From positions 124,001 to 188,000 of the forward strand of contig CANMHG010000002.1 in assembly GCA_947497585.1 (NCBI GenBank): DNA of 64,000 nt. The letters are read 5' to 3'. The notes below the pieces were generated by a model. That model saw nothing but the letters and a program-made list of their open reading frames with translations, did not search any database and was not told the DNA's origin. Shown here in pieces: positions 41,225 through 48,913 of the stretch; positions within the stretch are counted from its first letter, which is position 1, and each line of letters begins with the position of its first letter. A program made the translations under genes and the position numbers. Source of the DNA: an uncultured Bacillaceae bacterium (GTDB lineage: Bacteria > Bacillota > Bacilli > Bacillales > Bacillaceae_L).

Positions 41225-42334
41225 TTAAGAAAGAGTATTCACCCATAACTGATAATCTCTAAGAGCATCTAATAAAGCTTGTTGAGTTTTCCAAAGTGAA
41301 GCTTTATCTTTCGTTTCATAATAGGTGTTTAGTATTTCGTAGCCCTTTGTTACATTTGTCGAAAACGATTTTATATGTTCGGCTACCTTGTCTTGTTCAA
41401 TTGGCTTTATTTCTTTGTAAAGATCTACTACCTCTTGCCATTTTTCATTAGTAATGTCAGAACCGGCTAGTAAACTCGATGAGATTGAAGCTAGTTCATT
41501 ATAAAGAGGAATTGTCTTTCCGACATATTGGCTCTCAATTTCAGGTACATTTTGATAGTCTCCACCATTGATGGTTATTGGTTTAACAAAATGTTCTTGG
41601 TTATTTTCAGCATATACAGAACTCATCTGTTTTACTAACTCAACATTACTACCGATTCCACCTAAAACAATATATGTATCTGCGTTTTCAAGAATAACCG
41701 CAGAATACCCTAGATTTTTTATCTTATCGACAATTAGCTGACCAGAATCTAATGTTGAAAAAATTCCAGCTTGAATAACTACAGGATTTAAAGTACCCAC
41801 TTTAAATGGTATGGTGTTGACACCGTCTTTCTGCTTGTTTTCACCACTTGATGCTGGTTTCTCTTCTTCTTCCTCACCTGCTGCTTTTTGTCCAGTCATT
41901 CCACCCTGAGGATTACTAGATGTTACTTGGTCCTGAATAATGTCATCAGTTAATAGATTTAGAACAATTAATCCAAAACCTGTTCCAATCAGTACACCTA
42001 ATACAATAGAAATAAAAAAGGACTTTGAAGGTAAAACTGACTTTGGAGTAAAAGGTTTCTTGCCAAACCCTTTAAATTTATTATTCTTTTTACTACTTAA
42101 GTTTCTTACATCTTCGATTGCTACAAATGGTTGGCCTCCCTTTTCATCCCCACTTGTTGTCGGAAGTACCCAAGCGAAATCATCTTCCTCAGCTTCTTTG
42201 GCAGCTGCTACTTCAAGATTTTCATATGTGTCAAGCTCAGTATCCAGCTGTCTTTCTTTTTCTAGCTTTTTTACGTTGTATTCACGTTCTTGTCCATTAA
42301 TTTTTATTGAGATACCTTGTTTTGGCTTGTCCAC
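41225..42334 (-). CDS. spoIIB: Stage II sporulation protein B (SPOR domain)
   Basis: A septal sporulation protein that helps place SpoIIM/P/D during engulfment. The layout matches B. subtilis SpoIIB. A charged cytoplasmic part (ISIKINGQEREYNV, then DDFAWVLP) is followed by a membrane helix (about residues 105-127), an extracytoplasmic SPOR domain (VVIQAGIFSTLDSGQLIVDKIKNLGYSAV) and a helical C-terminus. The start is set to GTG 42334 because AAGGTGG lies six bases before it; an upstream in-frame GTG at 42346 overlaps that site. In B. subtilis folC and comC lie beyond; here the pilus cluster begins. Confidence 0.88.
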   Translation of the reverse strand: MDKPKQGISIKINGQEREYNVKKLEKERQLDTELDTYENLEVAAAKEAEEDDFAWVLPTTSGDEKGGQPFVAIEDVRNLSSKKNNKFKGFGKKPFTPKSVLPSKSFFISIVLGVLIGTGFGLIVLNLLTDDIIQDQVTSSNPQGGMTGQKAAGEEEEEKPASSGENKQKDGVNTIPFKVGTLNPVVIQAGIFSTLDSGQLIVDKIKNLGYSAVILENADTYIVLGGIGSNVELVKQMSSVYAENNQEHFVKPITINGGDYQNVPEIESQYVGKTIPLYNELASISSSLLAGSDITNEKWQEVVDLYKEIKPIEQDKVAEHIKSFSTNVTKGYEILNTYYETKDKASLWKTQQALLDALRDYQLWVNTLS

Positions 42335-42399
42335 ACCATTCACCACCTTCTATATTTGTCGAACGGGACAATCACTTTACACCATGCTAACATAAGAGA

Positions 42400-42432
42400 C
42401 AAAAAAAATAACAAGACATTTGTCGTCTTGTC
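42400..42432 (-). terminator. Terminator at the end of the pilus operon
   Basis: ACAAGAC and GTCTTGT pair around a 7-base loop, followed by TA and a run of eight T residues on the minus strand, beyond the last prepilin gene. Confidence 0.85.
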
Positions 42433-42458
42433 GGTAAAGGTTTTCGTCAAATTTTTCA

Positions 42459-42896
42459 TTAATTGTTATTTGTAATCGATTGAACTGTAATTGTATCTAA
42501 TGAAATTGCTGATCCGTTGTTACAAATACTTCGTTCAAATCCTATTAAGCAAACACCTGTTAACTGATTTTGTTTATATTCTACAAAAGAAGCATTTTCA
42601 TCGTTATAGCGGTTACCAGTGTCTGGATCTTTTACACTTTCTATGTACTGACTATCTAATAGCATCTTATAGGTAATTTTTGATGGAGGAGTTTGTTGCT
42701 GTAGGTGTAAATCACGAATATATAAACTTGCTGCTTCTTTTAAAGCGTGCGCATTACCTACCATCGCTCGATCCTTTGAAAGTTGGACAAGATTTGTCAT
42801 TGTTGGAATAGCAATAGAAGAAAGTATCCCCAATATTACAATCACTGCTAATAATTCTATTAAAGTAATTCCTTTTTGATTTCTATTAACAAGCAT
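42459..42896 (-). CDS. Type IV prepilin (second pilin of the operon)
   Basis: A 145-residue prepilin with a short type III signal peptide. NRNQKG is cleaved before ITLIELLAVIVILGILSSIA, with Glu at position 5 of the mature protein, followed by the hydrophobic assembly helix. The globular part contains two cysteines (VCLIGF and SICNNG), which could form a disulphide. It is the last gene of the operon, after PilO, and has a good ribosome site (TTAGGAG). It may be a minor or accessory pilin. Confidence 0.88.
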   Translation of the reverse strand: MLVNRNQKGITLIELLAVIVILGILSSIAIPTMTNLVQLSKDRAMVGNAHALKEAASLYIRDLHLQQQTPPSKITYKMLLDSQYIESVKDPDTGNRYNDENASFVEYKQNQLTGVCLIGFERSICNNGSAISLDTITVQSITNNN

Positions 42897-42941
42897 AGCC
42901 GCTCTCCTAATTTTTCTATGAAAAGCCCGGACTTGCCGAGC

Positions 42942-43676
42942 TTAGTCATTATCCTTTATCCCCGTTGGAAACGGATTTCTTTTATTACTAGGAAGTGGTG
43001 TTTCTAATGTTGGAAGATCATCTACTAAGTCCGTTAAACTTGGTAAGTGAAAAGTAGAAACAGTGAGTGAAAAAGGAATCGGATTTATCTCTTGTTCAAT
43101 GGATCTAATCTCTTCTGTTCCTGCAAACACTAAATTTTCAATTTGGGTTATTCTCGTTTGAGATTCTAAAGTTTTGATAAATTCTTCTAGAGAGAAATAG
43201 TCAGGAGCAACAACAGATAGATTGACTGTTATCTTTTCTAAACCCGCAGGAAATTGAGCCCTTTCCTGCTCCTGTGCCTTATTTGACGTTTCTTCATTAT
43301 TATTCATATCAACATATTCTTCTAATGTATTTTGTGGAGTTACTTCTGCCTCACCAAATGACATATTAGAAATAAAGCTATTTGATACAACCTCTGCTTT
43401 TTCTAAATCAAGTAGAAATTGTTCCAAAATTGGCTTAACTGGGACACGCTTTTGTAATTCTATCGTACTTTCATATGTTTGATTTTGCATTTGCGCAACT
43501 CTTGTTTGGACAACTTCTAAAAGTTGTTTCTCCGTTTTCAAATCACTTTCAAGTCGGTCATGTTCAACTTCTAGCGGCTTAATTATAAGAAAATAGAGAA
43601 AAGTGAAGAGTAGCAATATCATCAAACTAGACATTGAAATGATAACTAGTTGTTTTTTGGATAGTTGTTTTGCCAT
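42942..43676 (-). CDS. pilO: Type IV pilus inner-membrane assembly protein PilO
   Basis: A bitopic protein expected to form the alignment complex with PilN and PilM. It has one N-terminal membrane helix (residues 10-30), a coiled coil (31-70) and an extracytoplasmic ferredoxin-like domain (ITVNLSVVAPDYFSLEEFIKTLES). Identity rests on size, topology and place in the pilM-pilN-pilO string. A low-complexity stretch of Asn, Glu and Gln (about 115-140) interrupts it. The start is coupled to the pilN stop (TAATG). Confidence 0.85.
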   Translation of the reverse strand: MAKQLSKKQLVIISMSSLMILLLFTFLYFLIIKPLEVEHDRLESDLKTEKQLLEVVQTRVAQMQNQTYESTIELQKRVPVKPILEQFLLDLEKAEVVSNSFISNMSFGEAEVTPQNTLEEYVDMNNNEETSNKAQEQERAQFPAGLEKITVNLSVVAPDYFSLEEFIKTLESQTRITQIENLVFAGTEEIRSIEQEINPIPFSLTVSTFHLPSLTDLVDDLPTLETPLPSNKRNPFPTGIKDND

Positions 43677-44260
43677 TATTCTTCCTCCTTTTGGAGTTCA
43701 TCTATGGCTTGTTTATTAATCGTAAGATCAAATTGGGCAATGTACCTTGGTAAGTAGCCTTCTGCTTCTTCAGTGCCAAGTTGCTGTGTTTGAATATCTA
43801 GCAGTGAAGCAGCTTTTATTAGTTCAGATTCTGTTAAAGACTTAAGGTAATATGCTACTTCTCGATTTGTATCAAATTGAACTGAGATTGAAACTGCACC
43901 TTCTCCAGTGTAGGATAATGCTTGTAAAAATCCTCTCTCTGGTAAAAGTCCTATTAAATGCTTTAATAGAGGTACTGTCTCTGTTGGATAGTTCTTTACC
44001 CATTCCACTGCATTTTCTAACTCAATTACAGAAGATGAGGACTCAAAATCAACAATTTTCTGCTGCTCAATTGCTGTTAATTCTCTAGTAGATGCTAGTT
44101 CATTATTTAACTGTTCAATTTGGGATTTATGATGGTTCATAATCAGGATAAATATAATGCTTAAGACTAAGACAATAAAAAGGATAATACCAGAAATAAT
44201 GTACTTAGATGTATTCTTTGTTTCCTTCTGCGGTAATAAATTGATATCTACTAACATCAT
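43676..44260 (-). CDS. pilN: Type IV pilus assembly protein PilN
   Basis: A 194-residue bitopic protein with the conserved N-terminal motif VDINLLPQKE, which binds PilM in known systems, a membrane helix (about 21-42), a coiled coil and a small extracytoplasmic domain (LLPERGFLQALSYTGEG). Two adjacent ATG codons are possible starts; the second, at 44257, has better spacing from AGAGG. The first overlaps the pilM stop by four bases. Confidence 0.88.
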   Translation of the reverse strand: MMLVDINLLPQKETKNTSKYIISGIILFIVLVLSIIFILIMNHHKSQIEQLNNELASTRELTAIEQQKIVDFESSSSVIELENAVEWVKNYPTETVPLLKHLIGLLPERGFLQALSYTGEGAVSISVQFDTNREVAYYLKSLTESELIKAASLLDIQTQQLGTEEAEGYLPRYIAQFDLTINKQAIDELQKEEE

Positions 44261-45252
44261 CGCACCTCTTTTAGAGCTAATCCTAGTGCTAAATGTAACT
44301 GTTGTTGGATAGGCTCTCCGTTACTTGTTGCGACTTTTTCAGAATCAATTGTATCTACTGGTAAGTCAAAACGTTCTTTAACATCCTTAGCAACTTTTCT
44401 AAATAATGGGTAATCACCACATAGATAGATTCTCTCAATTCCCTCTTTTCCTTGTTTCAAAGAAAATCGGTAAAAATTCATTACATTTTCGATTTCTTTA
44501 TATACATCAAGAAGCTGAATAGATAGCTCTTGTTCATCACCAACCCATTGATACTTGTGTTCACCTGAAGTAGTATAATGATTATCCCAATTTTCATCTA
44601 TACCTTCGATCGGAAGATGTCGCATAAAAATAGGTTTATGATTATGAAATATACTAATGTTAACCATATGTATATCAAACTGCACTAACATAATATGTTG
44701 ATTATTTTGTGGATTTTCCATCTCAAAATATAAGCGATATAAACATAACGCTGAGATATCAGCTGAAGTTGGTTTTAGTTTGAGTTCTGAGAACAGCTCC
44801 GAATATTGAGTGACTATTTCTTCAGGAGCAGCAAATAAAAGGACATCTTTTTTCTCCCCAGAATTCTTTATAACAATTGCATCAAAGACAGGATCTTCAA
44901 ATGGAAGATGAATAGTTGTCCCTAATTCTAGATACAAATAGCCTTTTACCTCATCATCTTCAAGGTCACCAGGGACCTGTACTGTACGAATGACAACAAA
45001 AGCATCTGGTACAGTAAAGCGCACATTTCTTTTTTTGATTCCCCAATCCTCAATACATTCCTCTAGTATCGTAGACAGTGTGTCTCTATCAATAATTTTA
45101 CCGTCTCGTATTAATCCTTCAGGAATATACCGTTCAGCCGAATGATTAACAATAATAGGTGAAGTTTGTTTCAATTCTATATAACGAATAACATGGTCTT
45201 TTAATATGATGTTGGCTGTTCTGTGGTTACCTGAAAGAAAATTGAAGACCAT
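44257..45252 (-). CDS. pilM: Type IV pilus actin-like ATPase PilM
   Basis: A cytoplasmic actin-fold protein that binds the PilN N-terminus. It has 331 residues. Family blocks are VIRYIELKQTSP, KKRNVRFTVPDAFVVIRTVQVPG, EIVTQYSELFSELKLKPTSADISALCLYR and IYLCGDYPLF near the ATP site. It opens the pilM-pilN-pilO coupled set and lies 29 bases downstream of pilD. Confidence 0.9.
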   Translation of the reverse strand: MVFNFLSGNHRTANIILKDHVIRYIELKQTSPIIVNHSAERYIPEGLIRDGKIIDRDTLSTILEECIEDWGIKKRNVRFTVPDAFVVIRTVQVPGDLEDDEVKGYLYLELGTTIHLPFEDPVFDAIVIKNSGEKKDVLLFAAPEEIVTQYSELFSELKLKPTSADISALCLYRLYFEMENPQNNQHIMLVQFDIHMVNISIFHNHKPIFMRHLPIEGIDENWDNHYTTSGEHKYQWVGDEQELSIQLLDVYKEIENVMNFYRFSLKQGKEGIERIYLCGDYPLFRKVAKDVKERFDLPVDTIDSEKVATSNGEPIQQQLHLALGLALKEVR

Positions 45253-45281
45253 CGTGTAAAAACTCCTTATAGCGTTGTTTG

Positions 45282-46040
45282 TTAGTAGATAAAAAAGTGA
45301 AGATACCAGTGTATCAGTTTGTCACCGAAGAAATAAGCTACTAGTGTTCCAATTATAATAGAAGGGCCAAAAGGGAAGGGCTTCCCTCTTTTTACTTTTC
45401 CGGTTAACATGCCGAGCCCTCCGAGAAGTGTACCTGTAAGAGTTGATAGAAAAAAAGAGAGTAGAACAAGTTTCCAACCTAGGACAAACCCTAGTAATGC
45501 GAATAATTTTATATCTCCACCACCCATTCCTCCTTTGCTTAGATACGCAATGAGTAAGAGGAGGGTAAATCCAACTAGGGCTCCTAGCAATGAATCCCAC
45601 CAAGGTGTTAGTGGCATAAACATTCTTTCTACTAAAAAAACGAAAAAGAAAAAAATCAATACTTTATCTGGAATAATCATATAATGTACATCTGACACAA
45701 AGATTATCATAAATAGTGAAATCAAGGTCCAACTGATAATCAATTCCTTTGACCAGCCCACCAGAAAAGGTGAAATCGTAAAAAGAATTGCCGTCATTAA
45801 TTCAACAAATGGGTAAATCGGCGAAATTGGTGTTTTACAAGATTTGCACTTACCTTTTTGGAACAAATACGAAAAAACAGGGATTAACTCCACTGCTGTT
45901 AATTGGTGCTTGCAAATTGGACACGCTGAACGAGGTGCCACGATGGATTGATTGTTTGGTACTCGAAGGCCTACGACGTTGAAGAAGGAGCCTAGGAGGA
46001 GGCCTGTTATAAGTATGTATGTCATAAGAATAATATCCAT
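45282..46040 (-). CDS. pilD: Prepilin peptidase/N-methyltransferase (PilD/ComC type)
   Basis: A membrane aspartyl protease that removes prepilin leader peptides and methylates the new N-terminus. The N-terminal methylase domain has the zinc cysteines C40, C43, C65 and C68 (ACPICK and GKCKSCK). The peptidase aspartates are in SDVHYMIIPD and the GGGDIK motif. The start is ATG 46040 behind GGGGAAG; the longer frame has no site. It sits at the chromosomal place where B. subtilis has comC, so it may also process competence pseudopilins if these exist elsewhere. Confidence 0.96.
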   Translation of the reverse strand: MDIILMTYILITGLLLGSFFNVVGLRVPNNQSIVAPRSACPICKHQLTAVELIPVFSYLFQKGKCKSCKTPISPIYPFVELMTAILFTISPFLVGWSKELIISWTLISLFMIIFVSDVHYMIIPDKVLIFFFFVFLVERMFMPLTPWWDSLLGALVGFTLLLLIAYLSKGGMGGGDIKLFALLGFVLGWKLVLLSFFLSTLTGTLLGGLGMLTGKVKRGKPFPFGPSIIIGTLVAYFFGDKLIHWYLHFFIY

Positions 46041-46060
46041 TTTACACTTCCCCAAATTAA

Positions 46061-46091
46061 TTGGTATAGTCCCGAATTGAGACTATACCAA
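46061..46091 (-). promoter_or_regulatory. Perfect hairpin between pilA and pilD
   Basis: Eleven-base perfect arms (TTGGTATAGTC and GACTATACCAA) lie around a 9-base loop just after the pilin stop codon. On the minus strand only a weak T-rich segment (TTAATTTG) follows, so it may be a partial terminator or an RNA-stabilising 3' end for the pilin message. Confidence 0.7.
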
Positions 46092-46099
46092 AAGTGTAT

Positions 46100-46576
46100 T
46101 TATGATGGGTCAACTAATGCCGCAAGTAATTCAACATTGTTTCTTTGTAAATTACGTTCTAACTGCCAAATCCCCCTGGTTGCATTAACTAACCTAACTT
46201 CATAAGTATAGTCAGTTCCAGTTCGAGTAATTAAAACAAATGAAGCACCTGTTCCAGCTGCAGTATACGTACCACCGTCTGGGTCATCAATAGTTTCTAA
46301 TAAATTTAAATCATACATCTCATTTAAAGTAAGTTGTAGGTTATTATTACCACCTAAATTGGGCTGGCTTGCTACATGAATTTTAGCAGCATTAATCATT
46401 TGTCTAGCATTAGCAACATGAGCATCTTGTCGTGTATTATCAATCAACCCACCAATACTAGGAACAGCAATCGCCGAGATAATCCCCAAGATAACAACTA
46501 CAGCTAGTAATTCTATTAATGTCAATCCTCGTTGATTTTTTAAGTGTGTTCTCATTTTCTTAAACATTTGCTTCAT
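46100..46576 (-). CDS. pilA: Type IV prepilin, probable major pilin
   Basis: A 158-residue prepilin. KNQRG is cleaved before LTLIELLAVVVILGIISAIA, with Glu5 present. The assembly helix leads into an alpha/beta globular domain with DPDGGTYTAAGTGASF. There are no cysteines. The frame starts at ATG 46576; an internal ATG at 46567 has better spacing to AGAGG and would give the same mature protein. It has its own extended -10 promoter and is followed by a hairpin. Both are features of a highly expressed major pilin, but this role is inferred. Confidence 0.9.
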   Translation of the reverse strand: MKQMFKKMRTHLKNQRGLTLIELLAVVVILGIISAIAVPSIGGLIDNTRQDAHVANARQMINAAKIHVASQPNLGGNNNLQLTLNEMYDLNLLETIDDPDGGTYTAAGTGASFVLITRTGTDYTYEVRLVNATRGIWQLERNLQRNNVELLAALVDPS

Positions 46577-46592
46577 CCTCTCCCATATAGTA

Positions 46593-46626
46593 ATTTTGTC
46601 CTATGTGTATTATAACATGACAAAAT
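46593..46626 (-). promoter_or_regulatory. Probable pilA promoter with flanking inverted repeat
   Basis: An extended -10 box (TGT TATAAT on the minus strand; TATAAT at 46609-46614) lies about 35 bases before pilA. It is bracketed by the inverted repeat ATTTTGTC (46593-46600) and GACAAAAT (46619-46626), which could be an operator. No good -35 box is seen, which is acceptable for an extended -10 promoter. Confidence 0.6.
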
Positions 46627-46654
46627 CAAACACGTTATTGTTTTTTTCTGGTTT

Positions 46655-47863
46655 TTACATCTGAATTTGGTTGAAGATGTCGAACATCGGAACTAGTATT
46701 GAGGTTACAATTGTGCCGACGATTCCCGCTAAAAGTACAATCATAAGTGGCTCAATAAGGGATTTAAGTCGGTCCGTACTACTTTCTACTTCAGCCTCAT
46801 AGAAGTCAGCTACTTTCCCTAGCATTTCATCTAAAGAACCTGTCTCTTCACCAATCGCGATCATTTGTGTAACAAGTGGTGGAAAAGCCCAATGACGTCT
46901 CATCGGTTCCGTTAAGGATTGTCCTCTTTCAAGAGAGTCCCTTGACTCACGGATAACTTTGGTAATCACTTCATTATCCACAACATCCTCTACAATAGTT
47001 AAAGCCTGCAAGATTGGAACAGCACTTGAGAATAGTGAGCTTAAGGTTCTAGTCATTCTTGCTAATGCAGCTTTCTGAAGCATGTTACCGAAGATTGGCA
47101 TTCTTAACGAAAAATAGTCTATAAAGTACTTACCCTTTTTGTCATTTCTTAGTACTAGGAAACCTCCATATAACGCAAGTGCAACTAGAATGATTAGCCA
47201 CCACATTTTTTGCATAAACGCACTCGCATTTAGGACAAATTGAGTAATTGCAGGAAGCTCAGCTCCAAATCCAGCAAACATATCAACGAAAGTTGGAACA
47301 ACTGCTACTAAGAGGAACATAACGACGATTGCAGCTATGATTGCTACTGTTATAGGATAAGCTAATGCAGATACAATCTTCTGTCTCGTTCGATGCTGTT
47401 TTTCATAATGAACTGCAAGGCGATCAAGGGTTTCGTCCATGTTTCCACCCGCTTCACCTGCTTTTACCATACTGATAAACATTGGAGAAAAGATTTTTTT
47501 ATGCCTAGAAGCAGCTGTTGACAGGGGATTTCCCTCTCTCAAATCTGCTTCGATTTCAACGAGGACCCTTCTTAACTGTTTGCTTTCCGTTTGTGCTGAT
47601 AAAATCCTTGTTGACTCAACAACAGAGACACCTGCTTTTAAAAGGGTAGAGAATTGTCTCATAAAAATAACAAAGTCTTGAAGTTTTACCGGATTTCCAA
47701 TGATAATTTCTTTCGTTAACAATGTTTCTGGGACCTCTTGTATTTCTATAACCCTTATACCCGTTTCCTGTAGTTTCCCTATTACATCACGTTTTGAAGG
47801 ACCAGTAATAGTACCTGTTTTTTTTCCTTTTTTATCTCTGCCTTGATAACGGAATTTTGGCAT
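46655..47863 (-). CDS. pilC: Type IV pilus platform protein PilC
   Basis: The inner-membrane platform that the assembly ATPases turn. The 402-residue protein of the GspF family starts MPKFRYQGRDKKGKK. It has two repeated T2SSF domains (about residues 66-190 and 268-390) with FMRQFSTLLKAGVSVVES, SLERGQSLTEPM and MIAIGEETGSLDEML. Three membrane segments are visible. It abuts pilT directly. Confidence 0.96.
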   Translation of the reverse strand: MPKFRYQGRDKKGKKTGTITGPSKRDVIGKLQETGIRVIEIQEVPETLLTKEIIIGNPVKLQDFVIFMRQFSTLLKAGVSVVESTRILSAQTESKQLRRVLVEIEADLREGNPLSTAASRHKKIFSPMFISMVKAGEAGGNMDETLDRLAVHYEKQHRTRQKIVSALAYPITVAIIAAIVVMFLLVAVVPTFVDMFAGFGAELPAITQFVLNASAFMQKMWWLIILVALALYGGFLVLRNDKKGKYFIDYFSLRMPIFGNMLQKAALARMTRTLSSLFSSAVPILQALTIVEDVVDNEVITKVIRESRDSLERGQSLTEPMRRHWAFPPLVTQMIAIGEETGSLDEMLGKVADFYEAEVESSTDRLKSLIEPLMIVLLAGIVGTIVTSILVPMFDIFNQIQM

Positions 47864-48904
47864 CTATTCTTGCCTCTCCTGTAAAAATGGTTGTGCTGCT
47901 TCAGCTGAAATCACACCTGCCTGGACATACTCTTTCAAACGAACTTCTAATGTATGCATTCCCTGTGTTCGGCTTGTTTGCATAACACTAATAATTTGAT
48001 GTATCTTTTCGTTTCTAATTAAATTTGAAATGGCAGAGTTATTGATTAACACTTCTGTAACAGCTTTTCTTCCTTTTTTATCTGCAGTTGGGAATAATCT
48101 CTGTGAGAGAATAGCAACTAGGACAGAGGCTAGTTGTATTCTAACTTGTGCTTGTTGTGTTGCGGGAAATACATCGATGATACGGTCAATTGTAGTAGGT
48201 GCACTTGATGTATGTAATGTTCCAAACACTAGATGACCTGTTTCTGCTGCAGTAATCGCAGTGTGAATCGTTTCTAAGTCTCTCATTTCCCCAACAAAAA
48301 TCACATCAGGATCTTGTCTTAAAGATGCGCGAAGTCCGTTAGAAAAGTTTCTTGTATCAAAGCCAATTTCTCGTTGGTCAATAATACAATTTCCGTGTTT
48401 ATGAAGATATTCGATTGGGTCTTCAAGAGTAATAATGTGCTTCCTCATTGTTTGATTCATATGATCAATCATTGCAGCAATTGTTGTTGACTTTCCACTT
48501 CCTGTAGGCCCTGTCACTAAAATCAGCCCATGTGGTTTTGTCACGATTTTTTTCAAAATATATGGAAGTTCAAGCTCGTCAATTGTTGGTATTGTTGTTG
48601 GAACAACACGGATGGCAAGTGCTATGCAAGACCTCTGAAAAAAAGTATTTACACGGAATCGCGAGACCCCAGATATCCCGTAGGAGAAATCAAGTTCTCC
48701 TTTTTCAATAAACTGTGGCCACATAGCATCAGAAATAATCGACTTTGCCATACCTTCTGTATCAGCCGGTTTCATTATTTCTTTTCCGTATTTTTTTAAC
48801 TCACCATTAATTCGAAGTACTGGCGGTACTCCGACTGTTAAATGGATATCTGAAGCCTTTAATTCAAAAGCTGCTCGTAATAGAAGATCAAGTTTCGTTT
48901 TCAT
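47864..48904 (-). CDS. pilT: Pilus retraction ATPase PilT
   Basis: A hexameric ATPase that disassembles pili and powers twitching. Walker A GPTGSGKSTT lies at residues 132-141. The Asp box ITLEDPIEYLH, Walker B VIFVGEMRD and His box TGHLVFGTLHT follow. The C-terminal SAISNLIRNEK corresponds to the AIRNLIRE motif that marks PilT. ATG 48904, five bases after AGGTGA, is chosen over GTG 48913. Its presence separates this locus from competence (comG) systems, which lack PilT. Confidence 0.96.
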   Translation of the reverse strand: MKTKLDLLLRAAFELKASDIHLTVGVPPVLRINGELKKYGKEIMKPADTEGMAKSIISDAMWPQFIEKGELDFSYGISGVSRFRVNTFFQRSCIALAIRVVPTTIPTIDELELPYILKKIVTKPHGLILVTGPTGSGKSTTIAAMIDHMNQTMRKHIITLEDPIEYLHKHGNCIIDQREIGFDTRNFSNGLRASLRQDPDVIFVGEMRDLETIHTAITAAETGHLVFGTLHTSSAPTTIDRIIDVFPATQQAQVRIQLASVLVAILSQRLFPTADKKGRKAVTEVLINNSAISNLIRNEKIHQIISVMQTSRTQGMHTLEVRLKEYVQAGVISAEAAQPFLQERQE

Positions 48905-48913
48905 TTCATTCAC

